The position numbers and the translations under genes are program-made. DNA of 64,000 nucleotides from Candidatus Accumulibacter phosphatis (GTDB lineage Bacteria; Pseudomonadota; Gammaproteobacteria; Burkholderiales; Rhodocyclaceae): assembly GCF_012939955.1 (NCBI RefSeq), contig NZ_SPMY01000002.1, positions 1 through 64,000 of the forward strand. The letters run 5' to 3'. Under the pieces are notes generated by a model. The model was given only the letters and a program-made list of their open reading frames with translations, made no database searches and was not told the DNA's origin. Shown in pieces: positions 60,601 through 64,000 of this stretch. How positions within the stretch are numbered: the stretch's first letter is position 1; every line of letters starts with the position of its first letter.

Positions 60601-61567
60601 GCAACCGCCGGCGACGCTCGGTTCGCCGACACTTCGGTCGCAGATCATCCACTTCATCAACAAACCGATGCCGGGTGGGCTTCCCAAACGCACGGCGCGC
60701 GCGCTGCTCGACATTGAGGACGACAAGATTGTCCCGATCATCCGCGATCCGCAAAAGGTCAGCGCCCCGGATTATGACGGCGATGCGGTTTTTTATTTCC
60801 CGGGTTGCGGCTCCGAGCGCCTGTTTTCCCAGGTGGCCCTGGCCACGCAGGCGATGCTCTACGAGATCGGCGCGCAAACCGTGCTGCCACCCGGTTACCT
60901 CTGCTGTGGCTATCCACAGACGGCAGCCGGCGAGGCCGACCAGGGGCAGAGGATCACCACCGACAACCGGGTGCTTTTCCACCGCGTTGCCAACACCCTG
61001 AACTATCTGGATATCAAGACCGTCATCGTCTCTTGTGGCACCTGTATGGACCAGCTCGAAAAATACCACTTCGAGCAGATCTTTCCCGGTTGCCGTCTGC
61101 TCGATATTCACGAGTATCTGCTCGAAAAAGGCGTCTGCCTCGACGGCGTCAGCGGCAGTCGTTACCTCTATCACGACCCCTGTCACGTGCCAATGCGCAC
61201 CATGCCCGGCATCAAGGTGGTCAACAGCCTGATGGCGCAGCCGGTAGAGCTTTCGGCGCGTTGCTGTGGCGAGTCGGGAACCCTGGCCGTGACGCGTCCG
61301 GACGTGTCCACGCAAGTGCGCTTCCGCAAGCAGGAGGAGATCGCCAACGGCGTCGAAAGGCAGCGGGCGGATGGCTTTGGCGGCCCGATCAAGGTGCTTA
61401 CCTCCTGCCCCTCTTGTCTGCAAGGTTTGTCCCGCTACAACGATGACAGCGGCACAGAGGCCGACTACATCGTCGTCGAAATGGTCAGGCGCCTGCTGGG
61501 CGACGACTGGCTGGCCCGCTACGTCAGGCAGGCCAACAACGGCGGTATCGAGCGGGTGCTGCTCTAG
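57691..61567 (+). CDS. DUF3683 FAD/Fe-S oxidoreductase (one frameshift)
   Basis: Reconstructed length is 1291 residues. Order: DUF3683 (about 1-150), FAD-binding PCMH domain with [18 protein letters not shown] (about 190-400), FAD-oxidase C domain (to about 780) with [12 protein letters not shown], two 4Fe-4S motifs ([11 protein letters not shown] and [12 protein letters not shown]) and a GlpC/HdrB-like C-terminal part with CCGYP and CCGESG. It probably oxidises a 2-hydroxy acid such as D-lactate or glycolate and passes electrons to quinone. The G-run at 58973-58978 has one extra base; removing it joins two open frames. It has a short space upstream with no clear promoter. Confidence 0.9.
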
Positions 61568-61744
61568 AGCGCGGGCAGTAAACGCCGTGAGTGGCCTGCC
61601 GGGCGCCGTGGCGAGACTTTCGGTATAGAATGCCCGCCACATTGCGGCCGCCGGGCTAAGATACCTGCTCGCTGGTGCGGCTGATTTTTTACTCTCCCCC
61701 TGATCCTCGCGGATAGACCCCTGAGTGGTCGATTCCGCATCCTC

Positions 61745-63288
61745 ATGGGCACGTCAAGAAAGCTGGTGGCCAGGATCGAGAAAATGTCTGGTTCTTCGTC
61801 GCTTTCCGCGGAGTCGCGAGGCGCGCGCGTGTTTGGGCGTTTCGCACCGGCGCTGTACGTCCTCGGCGTTCTGATCGCCGGCTTCGGTTGCCTGATGATA
61901 ATTCCGCTCGCCATTTCCTGGCTGACCGCCGACGGCGCACATGACGCGTACGATGAAGCGGTGCTGATCACCATCCTCTGCGGCTTGCTGCTTTCTTTCT
62001 TCATAGGCCGGCAGCAACGCGAGATGCGGGTGCGCGAGAGCTTTCTGCTGGTCGCCCTGATCTGGGCGATCCTGCCCGCTTTCGGCGCCCTGCCCCTGTA
62101 CCTGCACATTGCCGAGCTGACCTGGACGGACGCCTATTTCGAGGCCGTTTCAGGCCTTACGGCGACCGGTGCGACGGTCTTGTCCAGGCTTGACCAGCTG
62201 CCCGTTTCGATCAACTTCTGGCGAACTTTCATGCACTGGGTCGGTGGCCTCGGTGTTGTCGTTCTTGCCGTCGCCATTCTGCCCTTGCTTGGCTTCGGCG
62301 GCCGCGGCATGCTCAAGGCGGAAACCCTGGGCCGATGAAGGATTCCAAGATCACGCCGCGCATCACCGAGACTGCCAAGGGCCTGTGGGTAGTCTATGTG
62401 ATCCTTACTGCTCTCTGCGGCATCAGTTTGTATGGCGTGGGCATGGAACCCTGGGACGCGATGATGCACGCCTTCTCGGTGATGGGCCTCGGTGGTTTTT
62501 CCAGCAAGGATGCCAGTCTTGGCCACTTCGACAGCCTCGATATCGAGTTGGTGGTCATCTTTTTCGCCCTGCTCGCCGGCATCAACTTCAGCACGCACTT
62601 CCTGGCCTTCTCGCAGCGATCGCTGCGTGCGTATCTGGCCGACATCGAGGCGCACTATTTCCTGGGCATTCTGGCACTGAGCATCCTGGCGCTTTCGGTC
62701 TACCTCTGGCCGGAGGCGATCTACGCGGATTTCCTGACGACTCTGCGTTACGTCGGATTCCACTCCGTGTCGCTGGCCACTTCGCTTGGCTTCGCAACGA
62801 CCGATTACGTGCAGTGGCCCCTGTTCGGCCAGCTGTGGATCCTTTTCCTGGGCAGCTTCGTCGCCTGCTCGGGTTCGGCGGGTGGCGGGATCAAGATGAT
62901 GCGCGCGGTGGTTCTCTACAAGCAGGTGTCGCGCGAACTGACGCGGGCCATGCATCCGCGCGGCCTGCAGACGGTGCGCTTCGGCGGGACGGTCATTCCG
63001 GACCAGGTGCTGCACGCCATCCTTGGCTTCATGTTCATCTACGTGGTCAGCATCGTCGCAATGACGTTGCTGATGGTCGCCACGCGGCTGGACATCATCA
63101 CCGCGTTCTCCGCCGTCGTCGCCTGTTTGAACAACACTGGCCCGGGACTGAACCTCGTTGGTCCGGCGACGACCTACGCCGTGCTCACCGACTTGCAGAC
63201 CTGGGTGTGCACCTGGGCCATGCTTCTCGGACGCCTCGAGATTTTCACTTTGCTGGTCTTGCTGGCGCCTGGCTTCTGGCGGAGTTAG
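61745..63288 (+). CDS. trkH: TrkH-family potassium transporter subunit (one frameshift)
   Basis: Reconstructed length is 514 residues. It is a Trk/Ktr potassium uptake channel subunit with repeated pore loops; selectivity-type turns are SGLTATGATVLS, SVMGLGGFSSKD and ACLNNTGPGLN. MKDSKITPRITETAK follows the conserved cytosolic turn of TrkH. A base is missing at 62325-62327 (CCC should be CCCC); adding it turns ETLGR-stop into ETPGPMKDSK and joins both halves. No trkA is adjacent. Potassium uptake matters in polyphosphate-cycling cells. Confidence 0.9.
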
Positions 63289-63494
63289 GCCAGTCGCCGT
63301 TTGCCCTTCGCGCCACGGCGACGGCTGCCGCTAGCGCGCGAACGCGCGGCCCCACGATAGCTTGTGCGCAAGCCCGACTTTCCAGAGTGGTGTCAGCTTC
63401 CAGTAAGAATCGACATCAATAATCGCCCCGGTGGTTCCCATGGGTGCTTCGGGAGCCACTTAATCGATCGAAAAAAAAATTGGAGGAGGTAATC

Positions 63495-63750
63495 ATGGAG
63501 GACAGTGGAAAGGCTTACTGGTCGGCGACCCTCGGGTTGTTAACCAAGATCCTGATAGTATGGTTCCTGGTCTCGTTCGGCGCGGGCATCCTGTTCGCAC
63601 CCCGCACTCAATAGCATCCATCTGGGTGGCTATCCCCTGGGCTTCTGGTTTGCCCAACAGGGAGCGATGTACATATTCATCGCGCTGATCTTCTACTACC
63701 GGAAGAAGATGGGCGAAATCGACCGTCAATTCGACGTTCACGAAGAATAA
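63495..63750 (+). CDS. DUF4212 small symporter subunit (one frameshift)
   Basis: Reconstructed length is 84 residues with two membrane helices (LLTKILIVWFLVSFGAGILF and QGAMYIFIALIFYY) and the LGGYPLGFWFA turn. DUF4212 proteins are encoded directly before VC_2705-type sodium:solute symporters and are thought to be their small subunit. The ATG has a GGAGGAGG site. The C-run at 63601-63604 is one base too long and creates a false stop; trimming it restores the family sequence. Confidence 0.85.
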
Positions 63751-63759
63751 GGGGCCAAT

Positions 63760-64000
63760 ATGGAACTGCAAACAACAATTTACCTGGTGGTCGGCGCAAG
63801 TTTTGCACTGTACATCGGCATCGCCCTCTGGGCGCGCGCCGGTACCACCAGCGATTTCTACGCTGCCGGAGGTCAAGTCGGGCCGGTGATGAATGGCATG
63901 GCGATCGGCGCGGACTGGATGTCGGCCGCCTCGTTCATTTCGATGGCCGGCCTGATCTCCAACATGGGTTATGGCGGCGGTCTGTTCCTGATGGGCTGGA
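63760..64000 (+). CDS. Sodium:solute symporter, VC_2705/ActP-like (partial)
   Basis: The first 80 residues of a solute:sodium symporter, cut by the window end. The opening YLVVGASFALYIGIALWAR, then TSDFYAAGGQVGP and NGMAIGADWMSAASFISMAG, match the acetate-permease-like SSS family. It starts nine bases after the DUF4212 gene. Acetate or another short organic acid is the likely substrate by family, which would suit an organism living on volatile fatty acids. Confidence 0.88.
   Translation, partial: MELQTTIYLVVGASFALYIGIALWARAGTTSDFYAAGGQVGPVMNGMAIGADWMSAASFISMAGLISNMGYGGGLFLMGW

Noticed and set aside
59255-61642. 795-residue open frame on the minus strand
   Set aside because: It is antisense to the DUF3683 oxidoreductase, which has clear domains and motifs on plus. 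Long shadow frames are expected in high-GC DNA.

Overview
This is a 64 kb stretch of a high-GC, gene-dense Gram-negative chromosome. Gene content and order point to a betaproteobacterium of the Rhodocyclales, and denitrifying, polyphosphate-accumulating Candidatus Accumulibacter-like bacteria fit best. The clues are an exoribonuclease-tonB-aroE-mtgA run, a bioC/bioB/comF block, a cca/NDUFA9-like/slt/5-FCL block, a DUF3683 oxidoreductase, heme d1 genes and a DUF4212/acetate-type symporter pair. The assignment is inference from family and neighbourhood; no marker gene such as 16S rRNA is present. I found no tRNA, rRNA, CRISPR, prophage or transposase gene.

Layout. 1-2.9 kb: hairpin repeats, a glycosyltransferase, a DUF547 protein and a LysE exporter. 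3-7.8 kb: a PAS-GGDEF cyclase, tpx, an IclR regulator, a Cys-cluster protein, uppP and a YqiA-like esterase. 7.8-12.8 kb: RNB nuclease, tonB, aroE, mtgA and a LapA-like protein, closed by a bidirectional terminator. 12.9-19 kb (minus strand): RhlE-type helicase, ubiC, DUF192 protein, and the heme d1 genes nirJ-nirN behind a candidate FNR/Dnr box. 19.5-29 kb: clsB, gluQRS, argB, a HAD nucleotidase, a large multi-PAS GGDEF-EAL protein, an acyltransferase and hemB. 29-33 kb: a candidate small RNA, engB, cytochrome c4, a CBS protein and an antiporter. 33-37 kb: ilvBN behind a Val/Leu-rich leader peptide and attenuator, then bioC-bioB. 37-43 kb: comF, an FHA/cyclase-like protein, ttcA, folM, an unknown protein and a MidA-like methyltransferase. 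43.4-46.1 kb: an AT-richer two-gene O-acetylation cassette (MBOAT plus SGNH-like partner). 46.3-57.5 kb: cca, NDUFA9-like, slt, 5-FCL, C-S lyase, cysK, ilvA, a YbdK-type ligase and an antiporter. 57.7-64 kb: a DUF3683 FAD/Fe-S oxidoreductase, trkH, DUF4212 protein and the start of its symporter.

Together the genes cover housekeeping biosynthesis (shikimate, arginine, branched-chain amino acids, cysteine, biotin, tetrapyrrole, ubiquinone), envelope synthesis, c-di-GMP signalling and anaerobic nitrite respiration. Non-coding elements of most interest are a four-copy hairpin repeat family, one copy of which supplies a stop codon; a four-hairpin terminator-ended RNA between engB and hemB; and the ilvBN attenuator.

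Caution: at least 13 frameshifts split eight genes (nirN, multi-PAS protein, MBOAT, SGNH partner, ilvA, DUF3683, trkH, DUF4212). Each lies in a short run of identical bases and is repaired by changing one base. This looks like homopolymer sequencing error rather than gene decay, so those genes are annotated here as single reconstructed CDSs.
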